This document shows positions 18,380-27,858 of a stretch of DNA of 64,000 bases, piece by piece. The first letter of the stretch is position 1; every line of letters begins with the position of its first letter. A program made the position numbers and the translations under genes. Location of the stretch: positions 62,001 through 126,000 of the forward strand of contig JACRFZ010000029.1 of NCBI GenBank assembly GCA_016212515.1. Direction: 5' to 3'. A model generated the notes under the pieces. It was not told the origin of the DNA. It saw nothing but the letters and a program-made list of their open reading frames with translations, and did no database searches. This DNA is from Candidatus Melainabacteria bacterium (GTDB lineage: Bacteria > Cyanobacteriota > Vampirovibrionia > Obscuribacterales > Obscuribacteraceae).

Positions 18380-18728
18380 ACTACGCTAAATTTAACTCTC
18401 CTAAAGCATACCTGCCGGTGGCTGGTTTAGACACTAAATAAACGCCATGTAAAAAAGCACCGGCCGCAGTCACGCCACTAAACTTTCGCTGCAGCCAAAC
18501 TACCATTACTTTACTGGTCAAAAAGCCCAACTTGCACAAGTCGTGACAACCGTAAATTTGAGCTGAGCTGCCACCGATTTCCCTCTACTTCAAGGGCTAA
18601 GGGTACCACGCTAAGCGAGCAAAGATAATGTTTTCCGGAGTTTCAGACACGTATATCCGGGTAGGGAATATATACATCAGGCAGACCGCTTACCCTCGCT
18701 CAGGCATCATCAGCCGCAGGTTCAAAAT
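18380..18728. other. Divergent promoter region of the SAF and TadE/TadG-like genes
   Basis: This 349-base gap separates the two divergent transcripts and must carry both promoters. It is AT-richer than the flanks (for example near 18660-18690). I see no coding frame, no strong palindrome and no RNA gene. Confidence 0.6.
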
Positions 18729-19859
18729 ATGCAAAAACGAAGAAGACCGGATGGGAACACCGCCGAGTTTCCCGTAGCGCTAATGCTGCTTCTCCTGGTG
18801 GGAGTTTTTCCGGTTCTAGACCTACTGTTTTGCGGTATTGCCGCTTGCTGCACCTATTTTGCCGCCAACCAGATCTGTAATCGCGCCGCCTCTCAACGCA
18901 CTTACGCCGAGGCCCTGAGCGCCGCCGCCGACGAAGCAAGGATCTTCAACAATTCCGGCTTCGCCGCCTTCGCAAGGCTTGCCCCCGTCAGCGGCTACAG
19001 CGGCAGCGGCATGGACCTCTTCGTGTCGCAAACCAGCACCGATGTGGGCAATGCCATCAAAAAATGGGGTCCCAACACACCGGTGACCGACCCCATAGAT
19101 AAGAACGCCTTTGTCTACGAATACGCCACCAAGGTAGAGTATGACGTCTCACCCCTGGTCAAAATGGACGGACTGCCTTTCATATCTTCCATCCCCGGCC
19201 TGGGCACTAACTACAAGCTCTCCATGACTGCCCACAGAGCAGCCGAGTATCCGCTCGGGCTGAATGGTCCCGGCAGCGCCCTGGCCCTCAAGGGCGGCAA
19301 CGCACCCAAGCATCTCAGAGCGCCCGGCATTCAAACTATGGGCTTTGTGGCCGACCCCGAAAGCGAGGGCTGGAGAACACCAAATATCTACGACATGATC
19401 AAACAAAGCGGCCGAAAAATTGTCACCCAGGATGTTCTAATAATCGACTCCCGCAGCTTTAACTGGACTCCCACCACCCTCACCGTACCAACCGGCGCCC
19501 AAATCTGGGTCGACTACAAGGCAGACGGCGCCTGGAATGTGAAGCCCAGTGATTCGCCGGACGACTTCGACGCAAACGGTCAACCAATCTGTCCGGATTC
19601 ACCCTTCCCCTGCGGAATGATGATAGGCAAGGTAGGCTTGAACGGTTCACCCTTTGCCCTGGGCGTTGATCAGTGGAACTTCCCCCTACCTGGAAGCGGC
19701 ACTCTTTACATGGGCTGTAAGGAGGGCTCAAATGGAATCACTCCCTCCAGCATCGGCTTATCAGAGCCGGGTCAGCCGCAGCCGCCTCTGGCAGGAACCT
19801 ATGGCGACCGCGCAGATAACAGAGGCACCATGACTGTCAGGGTAATCATCACCCAATGA
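18729..19859 (+). CDS. TadE-like pseudopilin with large extracellular domain
   Basis: 376 residues. The N-terminus (RRRPDGNTAEFPVALMLLLL followed by VGVFPVLDLL) matches TadE/TadF pseudopilins: a basic stretch, a Gly/Glu pair flanking the processing site and one long hydrophobic helix. The remaining 320 residues are far longer than TadE and contain a beta-rich region with LTVPTGAQIWVDYKADGAW and GTLYMGCKEGSNGITPSS, reminiscent of a sugar- or ligand-binding sandwich, which I cannot name. The stop overlaps the start of the TadG-like gene (ATGA). Together with the divergent SAF genes this suggests a reduced Tad-type surface apparatus. Confidence 0.65.
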   Translation: MQKRRRPDGNTAEFPVALMLLLLVGVFPVLDLLFCGIAACCTYFAANQICNRAASQRTYAEALSAAADEARIFNNSGFAAFARLAPVSGYSGSGMDLFVSQTSTDVGNAIKKWGPNTPVTDPIDKNAFVYEYATKVEYDVSPLVKMDGLPFISSIPGLGTNYKLSMTAHRAAEYPLGLNGPGSALALKGGNAPKHLRAPGIQTMGFVADPESEGWRTPNIYDMIKQSGRKIVTQDVLIIDSRSFNWTPTTLTVPTGAQIWVDYKADGAWNVKPSDSPDDFDANGQPICPDSPFPCGMMIGKVGLNGSPFALGVDQWNFPLPGSGTLYMGCKEGSNGITPSSIGLSEPGQPQPPLAGTYGDRADNRGTMTVRVIITQ

Positions 19860-21481
19860 GAAAACAGTCTACAGCCACTCGCAGAAGAAGCGGCAACATA
19901 CTGATCTTTGCCATTGCCGTGCTGTCAGTACTGGTTGCTATCGGCGCCGTATACGGCGTGAACTTGACTCGCTTCATGGGCGCCCATCAAGAGCAAGTTT
20001 CAGCAGTGGAAAGTGCGGCACTGGTGGCGGCAAGGGACCTGGAAAAAATCGTGGTGGATGACCCCTTTGTGGGTCTGGTCTCCCTCGCTACTTTTCCACC
20101 TACCGGCAAAGGAACCCTGGCCCAGGATGATTTCTACATGCCGGTGCAGGGCATCAACAGCTTGCTGGCCACAGTTAGACTGGAAACCGTGCTGGCAGAC
20201 AAATTCGACGACGAGACCTTGCGAAGACTGGCCAAACGAGACTACGATCTGGCCACGCAAGCAAGGGTAAGATTGGTAGACGTTCTTAAAAGCGCAATAG
20301 CAAAAGACGGCTTCGGCTATGACTATGACGGCAACAAAGTTGAACCCCTCAAAGACGCAGAAGCAGCCTATTTAGCAGCCAGTCAGCGAATGGCTGCCGG
20401 CAAGACCACCCTGGTCAAAGACTCCATAAGTCTGGAACTCGGCCTCATTGACGGTCTGGTGACAAACACTCGCGTCCCCAATCCCAGTACCTTTGCGGAA
20501 ATGGAAGATACCTCTCAACAGAGCGGCTTCTACCGGGCCTACGTTAATGTACCATTCAAGAATTACAATTTCGTCTTCGCCGGAATTTCCGACGGTACAA
20601 ACCTGGTAGACGGAAAACTCTTCAAATTGACTGAGCCCAGTCTACCCTATGTAATTCCGTCAATCATTCGCTGCCATGCTGATCAATTATACGAAGATCC
20701 AAATCCGGGTCACGCCTCGGAAGCACACACGGTACATGTCTCAGCCTGCGCTCAGCCAGGAAGTCTGAGCGACACCAAACCATCAGCCGGTGTGCTCAGT
20801 CTCACCTTCCCCAACGGAGCCATACCGGAGATAACCACACTGCATGCACTCTTGATGGAGCCCCAAATTGTCACCAGTCCAAGCGATGTCACCCAGGCAC
20901 CCATGACCGGCGATTCGCCACCGGAAACACCAGTACAAATCAAGGTGCCAATCGTCAACGATGACCACGCCCCTGTCGGACAGTTGATGCGCATAGCCTT
21001 CTTTGACTGGGTTAGACGGGCCGGACCCAACCTCAACGTTCAGAGCCTGATTGACGCCCTCGACACCCCCCTGAGCGACAGCGCCCAACCCCACCGAGAG
21101 CTCTTCATGCACCGAGCCGACGGAACCATAACCCATACCACCAGACCACAAGACCCAGCAGTCAGTTTGCCAATCAGCGACAGACAGTTCTACGCCGCAT
21201 CCGGACTGGCCCTGCATAGCAATAACACCTTCAGTTACGACTTTTATATCCGCGACTACTGCTTCCAACCCGGTCGCACAAATGGCGGCAAGCACGGCGG
21301 CGAACCCCTGGGAGACGCACCGCCCACGCCACCGCCCCCGGTACCAGGCGACCCACCCCTGGCCCTCGACGAGTATCCCGCTCTCATCAGTGCCTTTCCA
21401 ACCGGTCCGGGCGGCGGCGCCAACCGACCCACTTACAATAACCCCGGCGTAGCCGTAGACTTCAGACTGGAGCGCAGATAA
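19856..21481 (+). CDS. TadG-like membrane-anchored protein
   Basis: 541 residues. It opens with RRRSGNILIFAIAVLSVLVA, a TadG-type single helix after a basic head, then VESAALVAARDLEKIVVDDP, the usual 'DaAALAgA' helix of TadG pilus proteins. The long extracellular part has no recognised domain and ends in a proline-rich stretch (DAPPTPPPPVPGDPP) before VAVDFRLERR. It is translationally coupled to the TadE-like gene. It lacks a recognisable von Willebrand A domain. Membership in a Tad system is inferred; the ATPase and platform proteins are absent here. Confidence 0.65.
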   Translation: MRKQSTATRRRSGNILIFAIAVLSVLVAIGAVYGVNLTRFMGAHQEQVSAVESAALVAARDLEKIVVDDPFVGLVSLATFPPTGKGTLAQDDFYMPVQGINSLLATVRLETVLADKFDDETLRRLAKRDYDLATQARVRLVDVLKSAIAKDGFGYDYDGNKVEPLKDAEAAYLAASQRMAAGKTTLVKDSISLELGLIDGLVTNTRVPNPSTFAEMEDTSQQSGFYRAYVNVPFKNYNFVFAGISDGTNLVDGKLFKLTEPSLPYVIPSIIRCHADQLYEDPNPGHASEAHTVHVSACAQPGSLSDTKPSAGVLSLTFPNGAIPEITTLHALLMEPQIVTSPSDVTQAPMTGDSPPETPVQIKVPIVNDDHAPVGQLMRIAFFDWVRRAGPNLNVQSLIDALDTPLSDSAQPHRELFMHRADGTITHTTRPQDPAVSLPISDRQFYAASGLALHSNNTFSYDFYIRDYCFQPGRTNGGKHGGEPLGDAPPTPPPPVPGDPPLALDEYPALISAFPTGPGGGANRPTYNNPGVAVDFRLERR

Positions 21482-21490
21482 GCACAGTCA

Positions 21491-21673
21491 ATGTTAGACG
21501 AACACTACTTTGAATGCCCCTACTGCTGGGAGAACATATCGATGCTGCTTGACTTGAGCGGCGGCGCCCAGTCTTACATTGAAGACTGTGAGGTTTGTTG
21601 CAATCCCATCCGCATTAGTTATGATGTAGAAGACGAACAATTAATCGACTTCCGCGCAGAGCAATACGGTTAG
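21491..21673 (+). CDS. CPXCG-family Cys-rich zinc-ribbon-like protein
   Basis: 60 residues. CPYCWENISMLLDLSGG and the second pair CEVCCNPIRI match the small CPXCG (Cys_rich_CPXG) family, a two-CxxC metal-binding fold of unknown role that is widespread in proteobacteria and cyanobacteria. It begins ten bases after the TadG-like gene ends and is probably cotranscribed, although its family has no known link to pili. Confidence 0.88.
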   Translation: MLDEHYFECPYCWENISMLLDLSGGAQSYIEDCEVCCNPIRISYDVEDEQLIDFRAEQYG

Positions 21674-21683
21674 CAAAAACTCC

Positions 21684-22898
21684 ATGCAAATCCCTAGAGC
21701 GGCACTTCGGTCCGGTACCGTAACCTTATACGCTCTGGTGGCAATGCTGCTATTGACTGGTCAGCCACCGGATGCCGCCGCTCAGGCATGTCAACTGCCG
21801 CCACCATCGGCACTACCACCGCCACCCTTACCGGATGGCAGGCAAGCGCCCGTGCAAACCCTTACAGAAGAAGATCGCCAAACTATCGAAGCACACACCT
21901 TGCTGGAGGAAGCTCTAAAACTCGGCAGCACAGGCGATCGACAAAAGGAGCTGGAGTTACTCAAACAGGCAGAGAAGCTAGCTTCAACGCCGCTCCTGAC
22001 AGACCGTTCGGAGTATGGCTTTATCTACGGCGATCTGGGTCGCTGGAGCGAAGCCATAAAGGAATTTGATTCCTACTTTGAGAAGGAAGGTGCCTATGCA
22101 CCCAGAAATATAATGGTCGTCGATTACTTGATCAAACATAGCAAAGCGGATGTGGCACTGCGCTTCAGTAGAACTCTGAGCAAACTTGCACCAACTGCCG
22201 AGTTATTGGACTGCCGCAGTCGTGCGCTGGCGGCTTGCGGACGAAAGGACGAGGCAGCAGCCATGCACGAGAAGGCGCTGCGCCTGGCAGCTTTGAATCT
22301 GCATAGCCCTCTTTGTCAAGGCGTTAATGATTTACAAGCACCGGTAGGGGCGCAAGCACTTCCATCAGACCGACTAGACTTCGAAGCGCTTCTGGGCAAA
22401 CTATCCAGACAGAAAGAGCCGCCTTCCTATTTCGACCTAGAGAAACTCCTCGATGAAAAAGTTTCACCACCCATTATTCAGACCGTGGATCATCGTCTCT
22501 ACGCCGAAAATTACTCCTTCGATGGAGCATACTCACGCTTTTGCAGAATCATTCATTTTTATCCACGTCCCGGTTCCGAAGAAACTCTCTTCATCGAACT
22601 GAGCCCGGTTAATGTTCTGGTGCGGACCAGTGACTTGAATAGCTTTCTTGCAAACACCTCGCAGTTCGAAGCAGAACCAGTTGCACCTTCAGACAAGCCG
22701 GATCAAGCTCCAAATGACTTACCGGCACAGACGCGAGTTGTCTATAGTAGAAATAAAGCCTCGCACATCGAACTAATCACTGCTGCCGAATCGGGTAACA
22801 TTCTAACCGCCATCACCGTAAGATGGCCGCCCTACCAGGAGCGAAACAGTGAAATGCCGGCACCGCCCGGGGAAACCAAGCCGCTCCGGCCCCGATAG
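21684..22898 (+). CDS. Exported TPR-like protein
   Basis: 404 residues. A Sec signal (LYALVAMLLLTGQPPDAAAQ) is followed by a Pro-rich segment, then TPR-like helices (YGFIYGDLGRWSEAIKEFDS, AELLDCRSRALAACGRKDEA). The C-terminal 180 residues have beta character (IIHFYPRPGSEETLFIELSP, RVVYSRNKASHIELITAAES) and no recognised fold. It follows the CPXCG gene by ten bases and is the last gene of this plus-strand run. Confidence 0.78.
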   Translation: MQIPRAALRSGTVTLYALVAMLLLTGQPPDAAAQACQLPPPSALPPPPLPDGRQAPVQTLTEEDRQTIEAHTLLEEALKLGSTGDRQKELELLKQAEKLASTPLLTDRSEYGFIYGDLGRWSEAIKEFDSYFEKEGAYAPRNIMVVDYLIKHSKADVALRFSRTLSKLAPTAELLDCRSRALAACGRKDEAAAMHEKALRLAALNLHSPLCQGVNDLQAPVGAQALPSDRLDFEALLGKLSRQKEPPSYFDLEKLLDEKVSPPIIQTVDHRLYAENYSFDGAYSRFCRIIHFYPRPGSEETLFIELSPVNVLVRTSDLNSFLANTSQFEAEPVAPSDKPDQAPNDLPAQTRVVYSRNKASHIELITAAESGNILTAITVRWPPYQERNSEMPAPPGETKPLRPR

Positions 22899-22938
22899 GA
22901 AAATCAGACAAGTGCCAGGCTGACTGTGGAAATCACCT

Positions 22939-23979
22939 TCAGTCGGCAAAGACCAGCAGTTCTCCAGAGGCGCAGCCAACTGCCAACTTCCTTGCACCAG
23001 GATGCCAGGCCAAACAGCTTACATCAGAGGCGCATCTACCAGAAAGTAGAGCAGCCCGCCTGTCAGCAAGATCGTGAACATATACGACTCCGTCCAGACC
23101 GCCACTGGCAAGTCGCATGGTGCCGGGCGCAAAAGCCAGGGCAGAGATGAATCCATCGTGCTCTTGTAGCATCAAGGGCTTACTGCCTGAAGGACCCTTG
23201 CCGGAGAAATCCCAGACCACCGGCTGGGAACCACCGCCGGTGGCCAGATAGCGCGAACTGCTATCCCAGGCAAGCTCCCTTACTTTGGTGGGATAGCCAT
23301 TCATAAAAAGATCATCACCGCTGGGCAAAAGCCAGATATGAGCCGCTCCATCCTGGCAGCCGGCAGCAATCACCTTACCACTGGGACTGTAAGATAGATT
23401 GAGAATCGAACCCTTCCAATCCAGAAAACGCCTGGCCTTAGTATTCTGCCGACTCCACAAATGAACACCACCGTAGCCGCTACTGGCAAACAGATCCGGT
23501 GCAGCGGGATTCCAGCTGAGATCAGCTACTGTACTAGCCTGCCTATCGAAGACTTGCAAGAGTTGCCCGTTGTATGACCAGAGGCGAATCTCTTTACCGG
23601 CGGCGGTGAGAAACACAAGTTCCTTACTATGCCAGCTAAGCTGCTCAACCCAAGACTTACCATGATCACAAGCGGCAAACTTCTCAAGGGTTGAGACTTG
23701 AACAACAACGGCTTGACCGTCCTGTCCGCTGCTTGCCAAAGAGCCACCATCGAAGGAAAACTTTGCCTTGAGCGCTCCTAAGGGATGAAGCAACCAATTC
23801 TTAACTACGCAACCGGAGCCACCATCAAGCATCGAGACACCGCCACCAGCATCGGCTACGGCCAGGAATCTGCCGTCAGGCGACCAACTCAGATCATTAA
23901 CGAAGTCGCCTACCGACTGAGACCATAGTTGATCCAAAGAATTTAGAGCTGGCTCAACTGCGGGCTTTTTACCAGACAT
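22939..23979 (-). CDS. WD40-repeat beta-propeller protein
   Basis: 346 residues, almost all WD40 units, enough for a single seven-bladed propeller. Examples are [57 protein letters not shown] and [20 protein letters not shown]. The start lies inside the end of the CobW-type GTPase gene (37-base overlap), so both are made from one transcript. Propellers bind partner proteins; the natural inference is that it works with the GTPase, perhaps docking client metalloproteins, but nothing in the sequence proves it. Confidence 0.9.
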   Translation of the reverse strand: MSGKKPAVEPALNSLDQLWSQSVGDFVNDLSWSPDGRFLAVADAGGGVSMLDGGSGCVVKNWLLHPLGALKAKFSFDGGSLASSGQDGQAVVVQVSTLEKFAACDHGKSWVEQLSWHSKELVFLTAAGKEIRLWSYNGQLLQVFDRQASTVADLSWNPAAPDLFASSGYGGVHLWSRQNTKARRFLDWKGSILNLSYSPSGKVIAAGCQDGAAHIWLLPSGDDLFMNGYPTKVRELAWDSSSRYLATGGGSQPVVWDFSGKGPSGSKPLMLQEHDGFISALAFAPGTMRLASGGLDGVVYVHDLADRRAALLSGRCASDVSCLAWHPGARKLAVGCASGELLVFAD

Positions 23980-25331
23980 GACTTAAACCCCTCCGTTAGT
24001 TCTATACGATTGAGATTACGACCGATGAATATAATCTGATTGGAGCGCTTGAGCTGCCCCCACGGTCGATCGGGACGCCCGTCAAAGAGCATGTGCACAC
24101 CCTGAAACACAAAGCGTTCCTCTTCCCCAAACACGCTCAAGATTCCCTTCATTCTGAAAATATCGGTTCCCTTTTCGCGCAAGAGTTTGCCCAACCACTC
24201 ATTGAACTTGACTTGATCAATATCTCCGTCGCACTCTATTCCTACCGAACTTACCTCACTATCATGAGTATGATCAGCTTCATAGTATCGTTCATGCCGG
24301 GGTTCGAGGCTGCCATCGCCGGTAGTGACGCACAAGCTGAATTCCTCAGGCTTATGCTGAGTGAAAAGCAAGTAATGCCCCGGAGCCGGAGGCTTCAAAG
24401 GAAACGACTTGCCGCCCTCATCCTCAAGATTGAGTTTATAGAGCTGACCAACACCATCAAGAGCTTGGCCGGGAGAGAGAACCCTCGCTTGACTGGAAAA
24501 GATACTGACGGCCTGCTCCAGAGCCTCATCAATAGCTCGCTCGTAAGCTGCTTCAGAGGTATCAGCCTTCGACACAGGCAAAAGTAGAACATTCTTGGAT
24601 AAATCAGGACCTTCTTGCAAGACCACGGACTGCCTCAGAGCAAGGTCATACAATCCAACCCATTCAAATGGGTATTGAGGTTTTAGGAAGGTCGGTTTGA
24701 CAGAAAGGGCGCGCTCTAGATCAAATCCGCGCACACTCAAAATTTTATCCATATCTACGGCAGCATCTCTAGTTCTATAGATACGAGCCATAGCATTCAT
24801 TGAACGAATACGCTCTTCCAGCTGCTCCAGGTCCTCCTGGTCCACCAGGTCGGTCTTATTGAGCAGGACTACATCGGCAAAAGCCACTTGCTCCTTGCAT
24901 TCCGCACTGGTTTCTAGATGCATAAGAACATGCTTGCAGTCAATCACGGTGACTATCCCGTCCAATTCCAACTGCTCCTGAATCTCGTCGTCAACGAAAA
25001 ATGTTTGAGCGACGGGCGCCGGATCGGCCAGACCGGTTGTTTCTACAAGAATGTAATCAAACTTGTCCCTGCGCCTCATCAAGTTCCCAAGAATGCGAAT
25101 GAGGTCGCCCCGCACGGTGCAACATATACAACCGTTGTTCATCTCGAATATTTCTTCGTCGGCACTGATGACCAAATTATTGTCAATGCCGATCTCGCCA
25201 AATTCATTTTCAATTACGGCAATTCTCTTGCCATGATTCTCGGTCAGTATCCGATTCAAAAGAGTAGTTTTGCCGGCTCCTAAGAAACCTGTCAGAACCG
25301 TAACCGGCACCTTGCCATCAGGGGTTTTCAT
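23943..25331 (-). CDS. CobW/G3E-family GTPase, metal chaperone-like
   Basis: 462 residues. The G3E signatures are all visible: Walker [17 protein letters not shown], the metal-binding [11 protein letters not shown], switch/Walker [12 protein letters not shown], and NKTD for guanine. The second half has the CobW C-terminal domain, ending with [20 protein letters not shown] His-rich patch ([15 protein letters not shown]) sits between. Such proteins deliver zinc, cobalt or nickel to target enzymes using GTP. The ATG at 25331 has GGAGG eight bases upstream. The gene is divergent from an RcnR-like nickel/cobalt sensor and followed by an overlapping WD40 gene, so nickel or cobalt is a likelier client metal than usual; this is inference. 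Confidence 0.93.
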   Translation of the reverse strand: MKTPDGKVPVTVLTGFLGAGKTTLLNRILTENHGKRIAVIENEFGEIGIDNNLVISADEEIFEMNNGCICCTVRGDLIRILGNLMRRRDKFDYILVETTGLADPAPVAQTFFVDDEIQEQLELDGIVTVIDCKHVLMHLETSAECKEQVAFADVVLLNKTDLVDQEDLEQLEERIRSMNAMARIYRTRDAAVDMDKILSVRGFDLERALSVKPTFLKPQYPFEWVGLYDLALRQSVVLQEGPDLSKNVLLLPVSKADTSEAAYERAIDEALEQAVSIFSSQARVLSPGQALDGVGQLYKLNLEDEGGKSFPLKPPAPGHYLLFTQHKPEEFSLCVTTGDGSLEPRHERYYEADHTHDSEVSSVGIECDGDIDQVKFNEWLGKLLREKGTDIFRMKGILSVFGEEERFVFQGVHMLFDGRPDRPWGQLKRSNQIIFIGRNLNRIELTEGFKSCLVKSPQLSQL

Positions 25332-25504
25332 GAAAACATCCTCCAGGAACAATCTCGGCGCCAAAGCCAGAAGACAAACTACGCTTCTTTTCTTCGGACA
25401 ACCGCAGGCGCTAATGATAATTCATTCTCAACTGGAATCACCCGACTGTCAACCAATCTTTACACTCGCTCGCTCGCGAGTCGATCTGGCGCACTTTTTC
25501 GAGC

Positions 25505-25523
25505 TATACTGTACCGGGGTATA
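25505..25523. promoter_or_regulatory. Putative CsoR/RcnR-type operator
   Basis: TATAC at 25505-25509 and GTATA at 25519-25523 frame a short G/C tract (CCGGGG). AT-rich dyad arms around a G/C tract are the pattern of operators of the CsoR/RcnR/FrmR family, whose sensor gene starts 14 bases downstream. The site sits in the gap between the sensor and the divergent CobW-type gene and could control both. Confidence 0.5.
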
Positions 25524-25537
25524 TTATTTAACCAAGT

Positions 25538-25807
25538 ATGCACACAAGAAAAGACAAGAAGAAACTGCTTGCCCGTGTCAGCCGCATTCGCGGCCAGGTA
25601 GACGCCATTTATCGCGCCCTTGAACTAGAAGAGGAGTGCGGTCAGGTTCTGAATACAATCGCGGCTTGCCGCGGAGCAATGAATGGACTCATGAACGAAG
25701 TGCTGGCAGGACATATTCAGACCCATCTGGCGGAACCCCAGGATGAAGGCTTACGAAAAGAAGCGGCCGATGAACTCGTAGCCGTTCTGAAAAGCTACCT
25801 GAAGTAA
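25538..25807 (+). CDS. rcnR: RcnR-like metal-sensing repressor (CsoR/RcnR family)
   Basis: 89 residues, all-helical DUF156 repressor. The family core is clear: RVSRIRGQVDAIYRALE and AACRGAMNGLMNEVLAGHIQ. The metal-ligand positions match the nickel/cobalt sensor RcnR rather than copper or formaldehyde sensors: His2, Cys34, His59 and His63 correspond one for one (offset by one) to His3, Cys35, His60 and His64 of E. coli RcnR. FrmR lacks the last His and CsoR has a second Cys. Metal binding would release the operator. It is divergent from the CobW-type GTPase, with a palindromic operator-like site between. Confidence 0.88.
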   Translation: MHTRKDKKKLLARVSRIRGQVDAIYRALELEEECGQVLNTIAACRGAMNGLMNEVLAGHIQTHLAEPQDEGLRKEAADELVAVLKSYLK

Positions 25808-25821
25808 CGAACCAATACTTA

Positions 25822-26523
25822 TCAACGCACCCCAATAATCTTATGGGTCTGGAGCGTCAGTCTGTAACCGAACTTAAGCGCAGACTCAATGCAGGCCGCC
25901 TGATTGGCAGCATTTCGTTCGTCATCCTGCTCGTCCATGGGCATCACATAAACAGGGGCTTCCCCCTCCGGACGAGCTATAAAATCCGGCTTACCGCTAA
26001 TGCGCGTGGAACCGCCGGGCAAGCCATCGTCTTCATCAACTTCACCGGCTTTGATTACATACTTGTAGGCAGAGATATGAGGCACAAGATCGTTGTTCAG
26101 GGCTGCAGTCTTAGGGCTGCAAACGACATGCAATTTCTCGCACCAGGGCAGATCTACATAGAGAGTGCCGTTGGTTTCGATCTGAACGGTCAGATCTAGA
26201 GCCAGCAAAGCTTTCACCAATACCTGGATGTTCTGCCGAAAAGGCTCACCGCCTGTTAAAACCACCAGCTTACAACTCTTCCCCAGGGCACCTTGAACTT
26301 TGGACATCAGTTCATTCAGCGAAGGTCGCCAGGTAGATGATTCAAAATCAGTATCACAGAAATAGCAGGGCAAATTGCAGCCGGAAAGACGCACAAACAC
26401 TGCCGGGTGCCCTGAGAAAGGCCCTTCCCCTTGCAGGGTATAAAACACTTCCTGCACCCAGAGCTCACCACCGTCGAACTGGGGAGCAACTTCTTGCTTG
26501 CGGATGGGATTAGCTCCGAGCAT
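25822..26523 (-). CDS. queE: 7-carboxy-7-deazaguanine synthase QueE (radical SAM)
   Basis: 233 residues. It converts 6-carboxytetrahydropterin to 7-carboxy-7-deazaguanine, the ring-contraction step of preQ0 synthesis. The iron-sulfur motif is CNLPCYFC (CxxxCxxC, Cys49/53/56), preceded by FYTLQGEGPFSGHPAVFVRL, the QueE hallmark. LTGGEPFRQ and QIETNGTLY bind SAM and substrate. The start overlaps the queD end by 14 bases, so the two are coupled; it is the last gene of the queF-queC-queD-queE run. Confidence 0.96.
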   Translation of the reverse strand: MLGANPIRKQEVAPQFDGGELWVQEVFYTLQGEGPFSGHPAVFVRLSGCNLPCYFCDTDFESSTWRPSLNELMSKVQGALGKSCKLVVLTGGEPFRQNIQVLVKALLALDLTVQIETNGTLYVDLPWCEKLHVVCSPKTAALNNDLVPHISAYKYVIKAGEVDEDDGLPGGSTRISGKPDFIARPEGEAPVYVMPMDEQDDERNAANQAACIESALKFGYRLTLQTHKIIGVR

Positions 26524-27052
26524 ACTCTACCTCGGCAAAGCAATTCTCGGTTTCCCAGAGCACTACCTTGGTAAGTTTGACGCCGCTACCTTCAAGCAGT
26601 CGGGGAGCCAGATCTTTCAAAATGAAGCGAGCCATGTTTTCAGCCGTGGGATTGGTATCGAGCAGGAAAAGCTTCTGCTCAGGGAAACGTGCAAGGGCAG
26701 CCACGGCTTCCTCATCCTCTTTGAAGAGAATGAAACCATGGTCCCAGTTCTCTTCCAACCAGGGATTAAAGAGTTGCTTCAACTTGCCGAAATCCACAAC
26801 CCGCCCCAGAGAATCGAGCCCATCCTGATGAGAAGCATCGCCGACTTCTGCTGTGGCATGCAAAAACAGCACATAGTTGTGCCCGTGCAAATTAGCACAC
26901 TTACTCTCGTGCTTATAAACTCTATGACCGGCACAGAATTGCAGCCTGCGCACAGCCGAAACCGTCACAACAGAATCTTGCCTGCCAGGGGACATACTTG
27001 AGGCTTCCCCCATTTCCATCGCACCACCTGCGCTACCACGCCCCGCACCCAT
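26510..27052 (-). CDS. queD: 6-carboxy-5,6,7,8-tetrahydropterin synthase QueD
   Basis: 180 residues. It turns dihydroneopterin triphosphate into 6-carboxytetrahydropterin. Zinc ligands are His43 (FCAGHRV), His56 and His58 (LHGHNY), with the catalytic Cys52 in KCANLHGH. GRVVDFGKLKQLFNPWLEEN and the later NPTAENMARFI are typical. The ATG at 27052 follows GAGGTG and gives an N-terminal tail of about 25 residues beyond other QueDs; a start at residue 20 is also possible. It begins 12 bases after queC. Confidence 0.95.
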   Translation of the reverse strand: MGAGRGSAGGAMEMGEASSMSPGRQDSVVTVSAVRRLQFCAGHRVYKHESKCANLHGHNYVLFLHATAEVGDASHQDGLDSLGRVVDFGKLKQLFNPWLEENWDHGFILFKEDEEAVAALARFPEQKLFLLDTNPTAENMARFILKDLAPRLLEGSGVKLTKVVLWETENCFAEVEYARS

Positions 27053-27064
27053 CAGAATTTCACC

Positions 27065-27763
27065 TCAACGCCTGGTTTCAGCCAGGGCTCGTCCCAATAG
27101 CGGATCTTCCAACCCGGCTTCAGAGAAACCTTTATGACGCAAGAGGCAAGAATGACATTCGCCGCAGGGCGGATAGAATCCTTCATAGCAGGTGGTACTG
27201 AAGGAAAGAGCCTCCATGCAGCCATCCAGCGAAGCAGCCAGTTCCACGGTCTCTTTCTTATTCATATGCATAAGCGGCGTCTCAATCTTCAAGGGTCTCT
27301 CAAGACCGCTTGCCAGAGCCGCTTCCAACTTGACGACAAAGTCTTCACGGCAATCGGGATAACCGCCGTAATCTTGCTGGGCCACACCCACCACAATAGT
27401 GTCGCAGCCCAGTACATATGCCCGGTTAGCCGCCACCGTAAAGAACAGGATATTGCGTCCCGGCACAAAAGTTTGAGCCAGCCCGCCAGGCTCCGAGCCG
27501 GGCAGGGTATTGTAATCTGAGAAATGATCCACGGCCAGACTGTGGTCGGTGAGCGGACTGAGACCTTTGAAGATCGGACCGAGATCTATTACCTCATGCT
27601 GAACAGCAGCCATTTCTGCAATTTTGCGCGCGCTTTCAATCTCACGACGATGCCGCTGGGCGTAATCGAATGTGACGGCGAAAACTTTGTTATATCGGGC
27701 TTTTGCCCAGTAGAGACAGGTAGTACTATCCTGCCCACCGGAAAAAACAACCAGGGCGCTCAT
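27065..27763 (-). CDS. queC: 7-cyano-7-deazaguanine (preQ0) synthase QueC
   Basis: 232 residues. An ATP-dependent enzyme that converts 7-carboxy-7-deazaguanine to preQ0. The PP-loop SGGQDSTT stands at residues 8-15, followed by TFDYAQRHRREIESA and FVPGRNILF, all QueC signatures. The zinc site near the C-terminus is CYEGFYPPCGECHSC (four Cys). It is spaced 12 bases from queD and 95 bases from queF, same strand. Confidence 0.97.
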   Translation of the reverse strand: MSALVVFSGGQDSTTCLYWAKARYNKVFAVTFDYAQRHRREIESARKIAEMAAVQHEVIDLGPIFKGLSPLTDHSLAVDHFSDYNTLPGSEPGGLAQTFVPGRNILFFTVAANRAYVLGCDTIVVGVAQQDYGGYPDCREDFVVKLEAALASGLERPLKIETPLMHMNKKETVELAASLDGCMEALSFSTTCYEGFYPPCGECHSCLLRHKGFSEAGLEDPLLGRALAETRR

Positions 27764-27858
27764 CTATGCCAGTCCTTAAGCAACTGCTTGAAAATCTACC
27801 GAAAGATTTTACCAGAGGCTAAGGCAGTCTACGGACGGGCGTCTTAAGCTCTTAACAA

